In this document: in pieces, positions 26,923 to 34,645 of the stretch | Numbering within the stretch: position 1 is the stretch's first letter | Layout of the letters: every line of letters starts with the position of its first letter | NCBI GenBank assembly: GCA_910579925.1 | Contig: CAJTVY010000001.1 | Coordinates: 1 to 64,000, forward strand | Direction of reading: 5' to 3' | DNA: 64,000 nucleotides | Source: an uncultured Dorea sp. | Lineage (GTDB): Bacteria; Bacillota; Clostridia; Lachnospirales; Lachnospiraceae | Notes under the pieces: model-generated | Database searches by the model: none | Told to the model about the DNA's origin: nothing | The model's input: the letters and a program-made list of their open reading frames with translations, nothing else | Made by a program: the position numbers and the translations under genes

Positions 26923-27936
26923 ATGGAAATGAATATAAAAGAAATCATTGATGTAAATTTTAGGGGAAATATATATATTGTGCAGAATGGAAACGTTTTA
27001 TTTGAAAGAGAAAATGGGTTTGCAGATTTATCAAATGAAATTTCAAACACAATAGAAACGAAATTTGCAAGTGCTTCATCAGGGAAAGTATTTGTTGCAG
27101 TAGGAATATTACAGTTGATTGAACGTGGAAGAATAAAGTTAGATGATACATTAGGCATGTTACTTGACATGCCGTTAAACGATATTGATAAGGACGTGAC
27201 AGTGAAACAACTTTTAAACCATACGTCGGGTGTTCCGGATTATTTTGATGAGAATGTTATGGATGAATATGAAGAATTGTGGATTGACTATCCTAATTAT
27301 AAAATCAGACATAACAGTGATTTGCTCCCACTATTTATAAATAAGCCTATGATGTATCCAAAGGGAGAAAAATTTCAGTATAATAATTCAGGGTATGTAT
27401 TGCTTGCAATGATTATAGAAAAAGTTACAGGGATGTATTTTGACCGATACCTAGAAGAGAATGTTTTTGATATATGTGGTATGAAATCAACAGGTTATTA
27501 TGAGCTGGATCGGCTGCCGGCAAAATGTGCCAATAACTATATTTATTGTAATGATACAAAAGACTACCGTACAAATATATTTTCTGTTGATGCAAAAGGC
27601 ACTGGCGCAGGAGGTGCTTTCATAACGGTAAAAGACATTATTCGTTTTTGGATTAATTTACTGGAGGGAAAATTAATCTCAAAAGATCTTGTTTCAGATA
27701 TGATTAGTAAGCAGAGTGGAGACGGCGCTGACGCAGAAGAGGGGTATTATGGCTATGGGACGTGGATCATTGATAATCCTAATGGTAAAGATTTGGCATA
27801 TTTTCAAGGCTGTGATCCGGGAGTAAGCTTTATATCCGAATATAATCCGAATAATGGGATTATTTCTGTATTAGTAAGCAATTATGGAGATAACGTTTGG
27901 CGAGAAATGAGAAAAATTCGAGAGGTTCTCTACTAA
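26923..27936 (+). CDS. Serine hydrolase of the beta-lactamase/DD-peptidase fold
   Basis: 337 residues from ATG 26923, which has GAAAGG 6 bp upstream; a TTG at 26905 is in frame but poorly placed. The SxxK motif is SSGK in FASASSGKVFVAVG, the YxN motif is YNN in QYNNSGYVLL, and LLNHTSGVPDYF is the conserved loop of the class C/EstB-like group. No signal peptide or membrane anchor is visible, so it is probably a cytoplasmic esterase or peptidase rather than a secreted resistance beta-lactamase. It follows the NUDIX remnant closely and is A/T-richer than the flanking core genes. Confidence 0.8.
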   Translation: MEMNIKEIIDVNFRGNIYIVQNGNVLFERENGFADLSNEISNTIETKFASASSGKVFVAVGILQLIERGRIKLDDTLGMLLDMPLNDIDKDVTVKQLLNHTSGVPDYFDENVMDEYEELWIDYPNYKIRHNSDLLPLFINKPMMYPKGEKFQYNNSGYVLLAMIIEKVTGMYFDRYLEENVFDICGMKSTGYYELDRLPAKCANNYIYCNDTKDYRTNIFSVDAKGTGAGGAFITVKDIIRFWINLLEGKLISKDLVSDMISKQSGDGADAEEGYYGYGTWIIDNPNGKDLAYFQGCDPGVSFISEYNPNNGIISVLVSNYGDNVWREMRKIREVLY

Positions 27937-28269
27937 TATAAAAGCAGTCCCGTAAGAAATGGAGCAACAGCAGAAGTAGTTAAAATAGTTACGGAGTGCC
28001 TGGAAAAGAGATATGACGTTAAAAACAGATGTATTGAAGATTATCATATTAACTTTTGTAAAGGCTGCAGAACATGTCATAATACAGCAAAATGCGTTCA
28101 AAATGACGATGTTGATAGGATCATAGAGCAATATGAATGGGCTGATATTATTATTTCTGTGTCTCCGTCATACTGGGCAGATATACCGGGACAGTTTAAA
28201 GCTTTTAGCAGCGGAATTGATGTAAACCTCCGGTTGACAATTCTTGTTGAAGTTGCGTTTTTTGGTTGA
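27937..28269 (+). pseudogene. Flavodoxin-family/NAD(P)H oxidoreductase remnant
   Basis: An open frame without a start codon begins directly after the preceding stop. It reads KSSPVRNGATAEVVKIV, then INFCKGCRTCHNTAKCVQND, then WADIIISVSPSYWADIPGQF, which is the FMN-binding loop, Cys-rich loop and second flavin loop of flavodoxin-like iron-sulfur flavoproteins. The beta-1 strand at the N-terminus and everything past about residue 90 are absent. After about 28208 the sequence is unrelated. It is a doubly truncated gene. Confidence 0.65.
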
Positions 28270-28342
28270 TGTTTTTTTCTTAGTGGGTATGGTAATATAA
28301 AGCTACAGTTTCAGTAATATATGAGCTTAGGAGGAAAATTCT

Positions 28343-29080
28343 ATGAGTTTAGGAAAAAATATTCAATATTTGAGAAAACAAAAAAAGATTACACAAGAAC
28401 AGTTGGCGGAGATGATGTCTGTTTCACGTCAGACAATATCTAAATGGGAAGCGGATGAAATTACCCCGGAATTGAATAAGCTCATTGTTTTAAGCGATGT
28501 CTTTTCTTGTAAATTAGATGCTTTGGTAAAAGAAGAAATGAATGTTTGTGACGAAGCTTATTCAGAAATTATAGTAAAAAAAGTGAAAGCATTTACGATG
28601 GCACGATATGTTATGCTCACTCCAAATCCAGAAGACGATGTAAATTATTATATGGAAAACTGGGCCAGACGATCAGGACTGCTGAAATTTCAGCCAGATG
28701 CAATGAGAATCGGATGGGATTTTCCGTTTTCTATATCCGAAATGCAGAATCGGTTTGGCCTTCGCGGGTATGTAGCTGCTTATATCTTGCCGGAAGGTTT
28801 TGAAACAAGCTGTCCGGGAGTGGAGTTCGCAGAGCAGAAAGAGGCAGATTATGCAGTGCTTACAATACGGGATCCTTTTGCGGCGGCATTAGGCCGTATT
28901 CCTAAAGCGTATAAAAAAATATTGGATTTTTTGAATGCAAACGGGTTTTGCGAAAAGCCGAAGGAGGATATTTTATCATGTTTTGAGCATGTGTATGAAA
29001 AAGAGGGAACTACCTACATGGATGTGTATATTCATGTAGACAGCGTTTTAAGAACAGATAGCTTCACAAATTTTTCGTAA
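28343..29080 (+). CDS. XRE-family regulator with GyrI-like C-terminal domain
   Basis: 245 residues. The N-terminal Cro/C1 helix-turn-helix (about residues 5-60, KKITQEQLAEMMSVSRQTIS) is followed by a C-terminal region (about 85-240) with the look of a GyrI/AraC effector-binding fold (FRLRGYVAAYILPEGFE-like strands, YMDVYIHV at the end). It probably binds a small molecule or drug and adjusts transcription. GGAGG precedes the ATG. The TTGACA at 28234 lacks a -10 box at proper spacing, so the promoter is unclear. It lies just after the flavodoxin remnant and before the fluoride channel gene. Confidence 0.8.
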   Translation: MSLGKNIQYLRKQKKITQEQLAEMMSVSRQTISKWEADEITPELNKLIVLSDVFSCKLDALVKEEMNVCDEAYSEIIVKKVKAFTMARYVMLTPNPEDDVNYYMENWARRSGLLKFQPDAMRIGWDFPFSISEMQNRFGLRGYVAAYILPEGFETSCPGVEFAEQKEADYAVLTIRDPFAAALGRIPKAYKKILDFLNANGFCEKPKEDILSCFEHVYEKEGTTYMDVYIHVDSVLRTDSFTNFS

Positions 29081-29105
29081 CAATAATAGAAATGAGGGGG
29101 CTGTC

Positions 29106-29477
29106 ATGATTGAGTGTATTATTGTTGGGACCGGCGGATTTATAGGCGCAGTCTGTAGATATTTAATAGGAATGATCCCGTTGAAAGAAGGATGTGCATT
29201 TCCGATAAAGACGTTAATGATAAATATAATAGGTTCTTTTATAATTGGAATGGTGGTTTCGCTGGCAATGAAAACAGACTTTGTGGATCCAGGAATCGTA
29301 TTATTTCTGAAGGTAGGGATATGTGGGGGATTTACTACATTTTCTTCCTTTGCATTGGAGACGGCAGACTTGGTGAAAGATGGTAAAATACATCTGGCGA
29401 TTGTTTATATAATACTCAGTGTTACGCTTGGAGTACTGGCCGTATTCGCAGGCCAGGGATTCACCATCTTTAAATGA
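29106..29477 (+). CDS. crcB: Fluoride exporter CrcB/FluC
   Basis: 123 residues with four hydrophobic helices. Family hallmarks are GGFIGAVCRYLIG at the N-terminus, NIIGSFIIG with the pore Asn, and GGFTTFSSFALE with the Phe-box residues and the helix-break Thr/Ser. It forms a dimeric fluoride channel that expels fluoride. Many Firmicutes have two adjacent crcB genes; only one is present here, which could work as a homodimer. No fluoride riboswitch is apparent in the 25-bp gap before it, so it is likely co-transcribed with 28343-29080. Confidence 0.93.
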   Translation: MIECIIVGTGGFIGAVCRYLIGMIPLKEGCAFPIKTLMINIIGSFIIGMVVSLAMKTDFVDPGIVLFLKVGICGGFTTFSSFALETADLVKDGKIHLAIVYIILSVTLGVLAVFAGQGFTIFK

Positions 29478-29495
29478 GGGGTGATCTGCTGCGTT

Positions 29496-29536
29496 GGATT
29501 TTCTCGCCGTAGCCACCGCTGCGCCGTCGAAAATCC
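29496..29536 (+). terminator. Hairpin after crcB
   Basis: GGATTTTC (29496-29503) and GAAAATCC (29529-29536) enclose a GC-rich loop. The sequence is unlike the surrounding genes, and the T tract lies inside the stem rather than after it. It may be a terminator or a dispersed repeat. Confidence 0.35.
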
Positions 29537-29562
29537 GCCTTGCTGATGAGTAGGTGATGATA

Positions 29563-30165
29563 ATGAAAAATGTAATACATATTTATGGAGCATCCGGTTC
29601 AGGAACGACTACGCTGGGCAGAAAAATCTGTGAAGAGTCAGGCTATACCCAGGGGCACGCCGAGAGGCATACCCTTCGTCCGTCAATGTTTCAGTTCATA
29701 GACACGGATGATTATTTCTGGTTGCCGACTAATCCTCAATATACCTTAAAAAGAAGTAAAGAGGAACGGATTGCTTTGATCAAAAAAGACATTTCTAAAG
29801 CCCAAAATGTAGTAATTTCCGGTTCCTTGACAGATTGGGGAGATGAATTAATTCCTCTATTTACATTGGCAATAAGACTTGTTACAGATACTGAAATAAG
29901 AATTGAAAGGTTAAAGATTAGAGAAAAGAAAAAGTTTGGCGACCGAATTATGCCCAAGGGTGATATGTATACACAGCATATGCAATTCATCGAATGGGCA
30001 AGAAAATATGATACTGGCAGCGTCAATATGAGAAGTAAGGCTAAACATGACGAATGGCAGAAATTGTTACTATGCAGGCAGATTGTTTTAGACGGCGCCG
30101 AGCCGTTGGAAGCAAATCTTAGGAAGGTGCAAATAGCAATGAATTCAGTTGTCGGTATGAAATAA
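29563..30165 (+). CDS. P-loop nucleoside/adenylate-kinase-like protein
   Basis: About 200 residues from ATG 29563, with AGGTG 6 bp upstream; GTG 29554 is also in frame. Walker A GASGSGTTTLG is at about residues 9-19, followed by the FIDTDDYFW acidic strand that binds the acceptor in small-molecule kinases, and a lid-like basic segment (RIERLKIREKKKFGDRI). The fold is the AAA_18/adenylate-kinase-like group, often annotated as ATPase or uridine/shikimate-like kinase. The acceptor substrate is unknown. It is convergent with the maltose acetyltransferase-like gene, with 2 bp between them. Confidence 0.75.
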   Translation: MKNVIHIYGASGSGTTTLGRKICEESGYTQGHAERHTLRPSMFQFIDTDDYFWLPTNPQYTLKRSKEERIALIKKDISKAQNVVISGSLTDWGDELIPLFTLAIRLVTDTEIRIERLKIREKKKFGDRIMPKGDMYTQHMQFIEWARKYDTGSVNMRSKAKHDEWQKLLLCRQIVLDGAEPLEANLRKVQIAMNSVVGMK

Positions 30166-30167
30166 TA

Positions 30168-30752
30168 CTATTTGTTTTCTCTCATCACCCGACAGGGATT
30201 ACCATACGCTATGAAATTGTCTGGAATATCTCTTGTAACAACGCTGCCGGCGCCGATTACGACGTTATCTCCGATGGTTACTCCTGGCATGATAATGGCT
30301 CCGCCGCCAATCCATACATTATTCCCTATAGTAACCGGCGCTGTCTGAGTTTTGCAGAATTCGAACGAACCGTCTTCTTTTGGTTCGCCAAAACGTTCAA
30401 TCGCTTTTGTTGGATGAAAAGCCGTATAGATCTGCACATTTGGAGCAATAAGAGCGTTATCTCCAATACGAATGATATTATCATCCAGAAATGTACAATT
30501 CATATTAACTTCACAATTATTTCCAAAATAAATATTATTGCCATAATCAACAAAAAATGGCGCTGTTATCCAAAGGTTTTTACCTTTGCCGCCCAGTAAT
30601 TCATTCAATATCTTTTCTTTCTCTTTCTGATCGGCAGAATTGATCATATTGTAATTTCTCGCTAAATCTTTTGCCTTATGCCATTGCGCTAATAATTCGG
30701 CATCTCCACAGTCATAAAGCTGTCCTGCTAACATTTTTTCTCTTTCTGTCAT
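30168..30752 (-). CDS. maa: Maltose/galactoside O-acetyltransferase-like
   Basis: 194 residues from ATG 30752, which has AGGAG 7 bp upstream; a longer frame to 30836 lacks a ribosome site. The N-terminal Mac domain MTEREKMLAGQLYDCGD is followed by left-handed beta-helix hexapeptide repeats. The catalytic His is in AFHPTK, and IGNNVWIGGGAIIMPGVTIG and VVTRDIPDNFIAYGNPCRV are standard LacA/Maa elements. It transfers acetyl from acetyl-CoA to a sugar hydroxyl. The precise sugar is not known. Confidence 0.92.
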   Translation of the reverse strand: MTEREKMLAGQLYDCGDAELLAQWHKAKDLARNYNMINSADQKEKEKILNELLGGKGKNLWITAPFFVDYGNNIYFGNNCEVNMNCTFLDDNIIRIGDNALIAPNVQIYTAFHPTKAIERFGEPKEDGSFEFCKTQTAPVTIGNNVWIGGGAIIMPGVTIGDNVVIGAGSVVTRDIPDNFIAYGNPCRVMRENK

Positions 30753-30924
30753 AATTTTACTCCTAAGATCCCGTATTCTGCTAAATGCATGATAGGGGGC
30801 AAAAATCCTTTTGATTCCAACGTCATTATATCGCATTTATCCGTTAAAAACAATAACTATTATTCTTTAAGATTTGCTTAAGAAGTCTAAAAGGCTTATT
30901 TTTATAGAAAATACAGGAAAGAAG

Positions 30925-30933
30925 TGGTATAAT
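30925..30933 (+). promoter_or_regulatory. Extended -10 promoter upstream of the AEC transporter
   Basis: TGGTATAAT has the extended -10 TG followed by a perfect TATAAT (30928-30933), with no clear -35. It would give a leader of about 215 nt before the transporter gene. The leader holds an 11-codon ORF and a hairpin (31060-31115). Confidence 0.4.
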
Positions 30934-31059
30934 AAAGTTGTTGACTGAATATAGAAGGAAATGATTTGCGGCGGTGAAGCATATTGTTTTTCAGAATATG
31001 ACAAATAATGTGTTTTTCAATTTTATAGTGGGAAAATGTAAATAAGAGGAATAAGAGTT

Positions 31060-31115
31060 ATGGGAAAGTTAATTTTATATGGCAGGTGGTGAGTACACTG
31101 CCTGCTCTTTATTTT
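31060..31115 (+). promoter_or_regulatory. Leader ORF with overlapping hairpin before the AEC transporter
   Basis: ATG 31060 with AGAGGA 9 bp upstream opens an 11-codon frame, MGKLILYGRW plus stop, ending at 31092. The last codons lie within a hairpin, GGCAG (31081-31085) with CTGCC (31098-31102), followed by a T-rich tail. This is the geometry of a translation-coupled attenuator, but the stem is short. Apart from this, the 405-bp stretch 30753-31157 shows only the extended -10 box. Confidence 0.25.
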
Positions 31116-31157
31116 ATTCCAGAGATTTTACCAGTACAATGAGGAGGCTTACAGCAT

Positions 31158-32102
31158 ATGGAAAATCTGATATTCAGCCTGAACGCGACAGTCCCTGTAT
31201 TTTTAATGATGATTCTTGGCGTTCTGCTTCACAAAATCGGATGGATTGACGATGCATTCGCATCAAAGATGAATCAGTTTGTATTCAGAGTCCCCCTGCC
31301 GCTGCTTCTGTTCGGGGATCTTGCGAAAGTCGATTTTGTGAAAGTATGGAATCCCAGATTCGTACTCTTCTGTTTTGTTGTAACTATAATTAGTATCTTT
31401 ATCTCGGCAATGCTGTCATTTCTTTGGAAGGACAAGACCATAAGGGGAGAATTTATCCAGGCATCCTACCGCAGCAGCGCGGCGATTCTTGGGATTGCAT
31501 TTATCCAGAATATCTACGGTACCTCTGGGATGGCGCCGCTGATGATTATTGGAAGCGTACCTCTGTATAATGTCATGGCGGTGCTTGTACTTTCCCTGTT
31601 CCGACCAGGACAGAGCGGGCTGGACCGCACGGTGCTTATGAAAACCATGAAGGGAATCGTAACAAATCCCATTATTCTTGGGATTGCGGCAGGACTATTA
31701 TGGTCTGCGTTTGGGATTCCCATGCCCCGGGTTGTAGACAAACTGGTAACGAGTGTGGCAGGGATGACGACGCCCATGGGTCTGATTGCAATGGGGGCTG
31801 CCTTTGACATCCGAAAGGCATTTGCGAAAATGAAACCTGCGGTCACCGCTTCGCTGATCAAGCTGACAGGTTTTTGCGGAATCTTTCTTCCGGCTGCGGT
31901 GCAGTTAGGATTCCGCAGGGAAGAACTGGTGGCAATTCTGGTTATGCTTGGTTCAGCTACAACGGTGAGCTGCTACGTCATGGCAAAGAATATGGGACAT
32001 GAAGGAGTACTCTCTTCTAGTGTGGTCATGCTGACGACATTGTTCAGTGCGTTTACACTGACGGGGTGGCTGTATGTGCTTCGCAGTCTGAATTTTATAT
32101 AA
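31158..32102 (+). CDS. AEC-family (auxin efflux carrier/malate permease) transporter
   Basis: 314 residues with about ten hydrophobic helices, starting ENLIFSLNATVPVFLMMILG. Family features are the N-terminal PVFLMMILGVLLHKIGWI segment, the central crossover GIPMPRVVDKLVTSVAGMTTP, and the pseudo-repeat in the C-terminal half. Members such as YfdV and MleP move organic acids. The actual substrate is unknown. GAGGAGG precedes the ATG. It stands alone, with its own leader. Confidence 0.88.
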   Translation: MENLIFSLNATVPVFLMMILGVLLHKIGWIDDAFASKMNQFVFRVPLPLLLFGDLAKVDFVKVWNPRFVLFCFVVTIISIFISAMLSFLWKDKTIRGEFIQASYRSSAAILGIAFIQNIYGTSGMAPLMIIGSVPLYNVMAVLVLSLFRPGQSGLDRTVLMKTMKGIVTNPIILGIAAGLLWSAFGIPMPRVVDKLVTSVAGMTTPMGLIAMGAAFDIRKAFAKMKPAVTASLIKLTGFCGIFLPAAVQLGFRREELVAILVMLGSATTVSCYVMAKNMGHEGVLSSSVVMLTTLFSAFTLTGWLYVLRSLNFI

Positions 32103-32199
32103 ACTGTTATATATGACAAATATTCCATAGTGTGGTAAAATAAGATGATACGAAAGCGTAGTGTCATCCTTTGGGGGATCAGGGGGTAGGAGATAAAGT

Positions 32200-34089
32200 A
32201 TGAGAAAATGGGTTGAGTATGCTGTAGAGAATTATAAGGGGAAGAATACATTTGGATTTCAACTTGCAAAGGATTTAAAGGAGAGACAGATTGAGCGGGC
32301 AATAGAAAGGTATGCAAAGGGTGTGCGGCCAGACGAAGTGGCGGCGATTCTTGATACGTCTGCGTTCAGATCCGGCAAGACGGGATTTCTGCTGACAGAC
32401 CGTTATCTGTACAGCGATAAATGTAAGGAAGAAGGGCCCATTGGCCTTATGTTTCTAAAAAGTGTATCTATAAAGCCGGAGAATAACAGCTGCTGTGTAC
32501 TTACATTTGACGATGGCAGTATAAGAGAGATAGATGTATCTGTGTTTCTGGATGTGGCGGATGTGCTGAAGCTGATTATTGAACAGAGGCAGAAAGCCGA
32601 AGCAGAAGAGAAGGAACAGATGTCGCCTTCTGCACAGAAAGGAACAGACGGAGCAGATCAGGGGAGCGAAGCCGACAGTGCAAAAGAACTCATGGATTTC
32701 ATGAATCAAGGCGGATCGGAGTCGAGAGTAGATTTTGAAGATTCAGACGGAACGGAGGCGCTTAAGCCTGGGGCTGATACAGTAAATCAGCCGTCCTTTA
32801 AAGAACTGGAGAACTCCCATGAACCAGGGACGACCGGAATGGCTATAGAGATTGTCGGAATTGAAGATCTTGCAGATCAAAAGGAGTCCGAGGAAGCGCG
32901 TAAGATGCGCTGGCTGGCAGATTTTATCCAGTCCGAAGAAGGGGACTGGGGAGACGATACAGGGACATTCCAGGCAGGACGGCCGGAGAAGGACTGGATT
33001 GACGAGATGGATGAGAAGCCTGCAGAATTACCGAAAGAGCAGTCCGGGCCGGAGAGTGAAGAGGATGTAATGGAAGAGGCCGCAAGGCAAGCCGCAGAGT
33101 ATGAGGAACTGCTCGAAAAGGCAGAGGCCGGTGATAGGGCGGCGATGTTTCAGGTGGCAGAACTTAGCTATGCGGGAGAGAAGACGGTGAAGGATCATAA
33201 GCAGGCTCTTCGATGGTTCCGGGAATCGGCGAAAGCAGAGTATGTACCTGCCATGCTGCAGATGATGCGGTTTTACGAAAAAGGGGAACTGGTGAAGCGG
33301 AACTTAAAACTTAGTATGAGCTGGGTGAAGAAAGCGGCGGCGACAGGACGGGCAGAAGGACGGTACGCCCTGGCCGAGGCATATATTTTCGGAAGTACGG
33401 GAAAACAGGATGTAGAGGAGGGGTTACGGATTCTGGATGAGATGGCGGCAGACGGCGACGAGACGGCTTTAGGAAAAGCTGAAGAGATCCGACGGAAGGT
33501 AAAGCGGGCAAAAGAGCGGTTTGACGAGGGAATCCGTCAGCCGAGTACAGCCTCTGGCAATTATGAGATGGGGGTGTACTGCCAGACAGGAGACGGTTTC
33601 TATACATATCCCAAAGAAGCGGTTCAGTATTTCCGGAAAGCGGCCGAAAAGGAGCATGTTCATGCGCAGTATCAGCTTGCCCTCGCATACTATACCGGTG
33701 AAGGAACGAAGAAGAGCGAGGACGAGTGTGTAAAATGGCTTAAGAAAGCAGCGGCAAAAAGCCATAAGGAGGCAACGGAACTGCTGAATGAGATCCTGGA
33801 AAGGCAGAGGATTAAGCAGGAGAAGACAGAGTTCAAGAACCATCTCAGACAGGCGGAAAAGGGCGATGCCTATGCCCAGGCGAAGGTTGCAGAATTATAT
33901 CTGAACGGAATCGGAGTAAAAGCCGATATCGAGAAAGGAATCGAGTGGTACGAGAAAGCCAGTGAGACGGATGAGGGATATGCGGCCCGTCAGCTTGCAA
34001 AGATCTACAGCGAAGGGAAATATGTACCGGAGGACGGCGAAAAGGCGGCCTATTGGAGAATGATCGGCGGCGTGCTGGACGAATTATAA
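32200..34089 (+). CDS. Sel1-repeat protein with N-terminal PH-like domain
   Basis: 629 residues without signal peptide or membrane helix. The first roughly 130 residues (TSAFRSGKTGFLLTDRYLYS, then a strand-rich region and ending in IDVSVFLDVADVL) look like a bacterial PH-like domain as found in stress or envelope proteins. An acidic linker follows (about 130-300). Several Sel1/TPR-like repeats of about 36 residues cover roughly 305-625, such as AMFQVAELSYAGEKTVKDHK, AQYQLALAYYTGEGTKKSED and AQAKVAELYLNGIGVKADIE. Sel1 repeats are scaffolds for protein-protein contacts. The partner is unknown. Confidence 0.75.
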   Translation: MRKWVEYAVENYKGKNTFGFQLAKDLKERQIERAIERYAKGVRPDEVAAILDTSAFRSGKTGFLLTDRYLYSDKCKEEGPIGLMFLKSVSIKPENNSCCVLTFDDGSIREIDVSVFLDVADVLKLIIEQRQKAEAEEKEQMSPSAQKGTDGADQGSEADSAKELMDFMNQGGSESRVDFEDSDGTEALKPGADTVNQPSFKELENSHEPGTTGMAIEIVGIEDLADQKESEEARKMRWLADFIQSEEGDWGDDTGTFQAGRPEKDWIDEMDEKPAELPKEQSGPESEEDVMEEAARQAAEYEELLEKAEAGDRAAMFQVAELSYAGEKTVKDHKQALRWFRESAKAEYVPAMLQMMRFYEKGELVKRNLKLSMSWVKKAAATGRAEGRYALAEAYIFGSTGKQDVEEGLRILDEMAADGDETALGKAEEIRRKVKRAKERFDEGIRQPSTASGNYEMGVYCQTGDGFYTYPKEAVQYFRKAAEKEHVHAQYQLALAYYTGEGTKKSEDECVKWLKKAAAKSHKEATELLNEILERQRIKQEKTEFKNHLRQAEKGDAYAQAKVAELYLNGIGVKADIEKGIEWYEKASETDEGYAARQLAKIYSEGKYVPEDGEKAAYWRMIGGVLDEL

Positions 34090-34135
34090 TCGTTACGGTA
34101 AGTCCTTAAGACTTTCTGAAAATTCCCTAAACTCC

Positions 34136-34164
34136 TTGACAAACGACTTGTGTGTGTCTATAAT
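34136..34164 (+). promoter_or_regulatory. Promoter of the T-box/valS unit
   Basis: A perfect TTGACA (34136-34141), 17-bp spacer and TATAAT (34159-34164). Transcription would begin near 34171, shortly before T-box stem I. Confidence 0.85.
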
Positions 34165-34189
34165 CCTGTTTAAAGTTTATAGAACTAAA

Positions 34190-34542
34190 AAGTTTATACC
34201 ATAAAGGCGTTGAAGAAGAGGAGTACGCATAAGTTCGTTCTGACAGAGAGAGTGCCCGAAAAGGACTTAAAGTGGAGTCTGGTATGTCAATTTTGTTTAT
34301 GAAAGACTGGCAGGAGACACGAGGGTTTCTGGGCTGAGAGGCACTTAAGGACTGAGATGCGGAAGGTAGCTTTGGAGCCGGATGACTGAACCTTTGTCCA
34401 TATCGTATGCATAGGTCATCCCGGAGTCGTTCCCGTTAAAGAATAAGATGAGATATAGGAGAGTTTCTTCTATATAGAATAAAGGTGGTACCGCGATTAG
34501 AAGTGTTTAATCGCCCTTTACACTGTAAAGGGCGATTTTTTA
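34190..34542 (+). promoter_or_regulatory. T-box riboswitch controlling valS
   Basis: The T-box core AAAGGTGGTACCGCG is at 34481-34495, with the UGGU bulge that pairs with the tRNA acceptor end. Stem I appears closed by CATAAA (34200-34205) and TTTATG (34296-34301), and contains the AGTA loop element and the GAGAGAGTGCCC distal region. The likely specifier codon is GTC (34286-34288), a valine codon followed by A, matching the downstream valS gene. Uncharged valine tRNA would stabilise the antiterminator over the terminator at 34509. The specifier assignment is from hand folding. Confidence 0.9.
34509..34542 (+). terminator. T-box regulated terminator
   Basis: AATCGCCCTTTACA (34509-34522) pairs with TGTAAAGGGCGATT (34524-34537), followed by a T run. 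It is the conditional terminator of the valS T-box. Confidence 0.88.
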
Positions 34543-34645
34543 GTACTTGAAAAGATAATAATATGTATATACGCCCTTGGAGGTATCTTGTTATTTCAGT
34601 AGAATCGACAGATACAGATACAAAAAGGAAAGAGAGGAAACGTAC

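Noticed and set aside
26923..27936. Beta-lactamase resistance gene
   Set aside because: No signal peptide, and the motifs fit the broad class C-like esterase/peptidase group, so resistance cannot be claimed.
28234..28262. Promoter at TTGACA before the XRE/GyrI gene
   Set aside because: No -10 box at 16-18 bp; the TTGACA is probably coincidental within gene-remnant DNA.
29106..29477. Fluoride riboswitch for crcB
   Set aside because: Only 25 bp separate crcB from the upstream gene, too short for the aptamer, and no motif was visible upstream of 28343.
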